In this document: piece by piece, positions 5,003 through 5,585 of the stretch
How the letters are laid out: each line of letters starts with the position of its first letter
Position numbering within the stretch: the first letter of the stretch is position 1
DNA from: Pseudomonadota bacterium
GTDB lineage: Bacteria; Pseudomonadota; Alphaproteobacteria; Rhizobiales; Hyphomicrobiaceae
Reading direction: 5' to 3'
DNA length: 5,585 nucleotides
Assembly (NCBI GenBank): GCA_003242645.1
Contig: QGVC01000236.1
Coordinates: 1-5,585, forward strand
Program-made: the position numbers and the translations under genes
Notes under the pieces: generated by a model
The model's database searches: none
The model's input: the letters and a program-made list of their open reading frames with translations, nothing else
What the model was told of the DNA's origin: nothing

Positions 5003-5003
5003 T

Positions 5004-5219
5004 TTAGGTGGTCAACTGCAAGTTAACGGCCTTTGGGCCCTTGCCGCGCTTATCAGGCTCGGTGTCGAAGGACACACGCATACCCTCATCGAGCGGGCCG
5101 ATGCCCGAGCGCTCCACGGCGGTCACGTGGACGAACACGTCCTTCCCGCCCTGGTCCGGCGTTATGAAACCGAACCCCTTGGCTTGGTTGAAGAATTTGA
5201 CAGTACCAGTCTGCCGCAT
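5004..5219 (-). CDS. CspA-family cold-shock protein
   Basis: This is a complete 71-residue cold-shock-domain protein, the normal length for a single-domain Csp. The protein is a five-stranded beta barrel that binds single-stranded RNA and DNA and acts in the cytoplasm as an RNA chaperone. The N-terminus MRQTGTVKFFN is typical. RNP1 is KGFGFI (14-19) and RNP2 is VFVHV (28-32), both with the stacking Phe/His residues present. The C-terminal half (VSFDTEPDKRGKGPKAVNLQ) also fits. The ATG at 5217-5219 is chosen because AAGGAG lies about eight bases upstream and because an in-frame start 40 codons earlier would add an unrelated Arg-rich extension. The gene sits behind a leader of roughly 190 bases, as in many cold-regulated csp genes. 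Alphaproteobacteria carry several csp copies, so cold induction of this one is not certain and no specific symbol is given. Confidence 0.97.
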   Translation of the reverse strand: MRQTGTVKFFNQAKGFGFITPDQGGKDVFVHVTAVERSGIGPLDEGMRVSFDTEPDKRGKGPKAVNLQLTT

Positions 5220-5405
5220 GCGAGGTCTCCTTGTCCCCGTAGTGGTGGCGTGAGTGAGCGCCTGCACAGGCACGCGCCCTTGTAGCCAGGCAGACCGATC
5301 CGATTGTCGGGGAATCGTGAGGTGCGATCGAGAACGCAACGCAGGTGCGCAGATAACATCAGCAGGCTCAGCGTAATCCGCCGGGTCCGATAGGCCGCCC
5401 GAACT
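5220..5405 (-). promoter_or_regulatory. Long untranslated leader of the cold-shock gene
   Basis: If the candidate promoter at 5412-5440 is right, the transcript has a leader of about 185 bases with no credible gene in it. Long leaders of csp mRNAs act as temperature-sensitive structures in E. coli cspA, and a similar role here is inference. Close to the start, GCCT-GTGC-AGGC (about 5263-5274) can form a small hairpin roughly 45 bases before the ATG, and the ribosome-binding site itself (AAGGAG) lies in an unpaired-looking A/G-rich stretch. Confidence 0.4.
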
Positions 5406-5411
5406 TCCCCG

Positions 5412-5440
5412 ACTATGGGCGAACTGGTCGCATCACGCAA
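5412..5440 (-). promoter_or_regulatory. Candidate sigma-70 promoter for the cold-shock gene
   Basis: On the minus strand TTGCGT (5440-5435) and CATAGT (5417-5412) are separated by 17 bases, the optimal spacing. The -35 matches three and the -10 four of six consensus positions, so the match is modest. Transcription would start near 5405. Confidence 0.3.
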
Positions 5441-5454
5441 GGCAAATCGACGTG

Positions 5455-5474
5455 AGCAACAACCTAAAGTTGCT
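5455..5474. repeat. 6-bp hairpin, possible 3'-end structure of the edge reading frame
   Basis: AGCAAC (5455-5460) and GTTGCT (5469-5474) enclose an eight-base loop. On the minus strand the stem starts at the last base of the TAA stop codon of the partial frame at 5474-5584. No T-run follows. It separates that frame from the cold-shock promoter region. Confidence 0.35.
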
Positions 5475-5584
5475 TAATTCGGGGCTGGTTGTCTCTCTCG
5501 GACCAGCCATGTGACCCTGCAACTTGCACTGGGATCATCGCCGAGCCGCGCGGCGAGAAACGGGAGCAGAACCTCTAGGGTCTC
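5474..5584 (-). CDS. Possible C-terminal end of a gene entering from the right
   Basis: One minus-strand frame is open from the window edge for 36 codons to TAA (5474-5476). The other two minus-strand frames have stops almost at once. The first half reads like a protein helix (ETLEVLLPFLAARLGDD) with mostly G or C at third positions. The second half is Arg-rich with weaker codon bias. A hairpin (GGCTGGT at 5483-5489 with ACCAGCC at 5502-5508) falls inside it. Open length is too short to be significant, and no family is recognised, so it may be non-coding. If real, it lies on the same strand as the cold-shock gene, about 255 bases upstream of its start. Confidence 0.25.
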   Translation of the reverse strand, partial: ETLEVLLPFLAARLGDDPSASCRVTWLVRERQPAPN

Positions 5585-5585
5585 A

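Noticed and set aside
5162..5440. Minus-strand frame overlapping the cold-shock gene start and its leader
   Set aside because: It overlaps the well-supported cold-shock gene in another frame, lacks a clear ribosome-binding site and has no recognisable domain.
5483..5508. GGCTGGT/ACCAGCC inverted repeat as a terminator
   Set aside because: It has a 12-base loop and no T-run on either strand, and may lie inside a coding frame.
1..5585. tRNA, rRNA, CRISPR, insertion sequence or phage genes
   Set aside because: No cloverleaf with T-loop motif, no regularly spaced direct repeats, and no transposase, integrase or phage-like protein was seen on reading both strands.

Overview
The window looks like chromosomal DNA from a GC-rich alphaproteobacterium, probably a rhizobial-order (Hyphomicrobium/Rhodoplanes-like) organism. 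This rests on codon use, the style of the YchF and cold-shock proteins, and several small secreted proteins with Ala-rich signal peptides. The genus is an inference, because no rRNA or other taxonomic marker is present.

Layout, left to right. Positions 78-254 (minus) hold the N-terminal stub of a LysE/RhtB-type exporter whose reading frame is lost after about 45 family-like residues. A 219-bp divergent spacer leads to a complete ychF (474-1571, plus), the only intact plus-strand gene. A GC-rich hairpin at 1593-1619, with a T-tract on the minus strand, separates ychF from a convergent secreted lytic-transglycosylase-like gene (1661-2455, minus). After a 479-bp stretch with no convincing gene come four small minus-strand genes for exported proteins: 2935-3252, 3430-3774, 4105-4368 and 4534-4848. 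They are followed by a CspA-family cold-shock gene (5004-5219, minus) with a long untranslated leader. The right edge may hold the C-terminal end of another minus-strand gene (5474-5584).

The most notable feature is that three of the four small exported proteins (2935-3252, 4105-4368, 4534-4848) share one architecture. Each has a signal peptide, a Cys 1-4 residues after the predicted cleavage site, a helix-prone middle, and a C-terminal trio Cys-X(8 or 13)-Cys-X6-Cys at or near the last residue. They look like diverged members of one family of small periplasmic or secreted disulfide-bonded proteins, clustered but each with its own ribosome-binding site and hairpins between them, so not a tight operon. 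Their function is unknown. The second notable feature is a terminator-like hairpin plus T-tract that lies directly against the ribosome-binding site of the 4534-4848 gene. It may be the end of the cold-shock transcript, an attenuator in the small gene's leader, or both.

The genes do not form an obvious pathway. The common theme from 1661 to 4848 is the cell envelope: one peptidoglycan-cleaving enzyme and four small exported proteins. No tRNA, rRNA, CRISPR array, insertion sequence or phage gene was seen.
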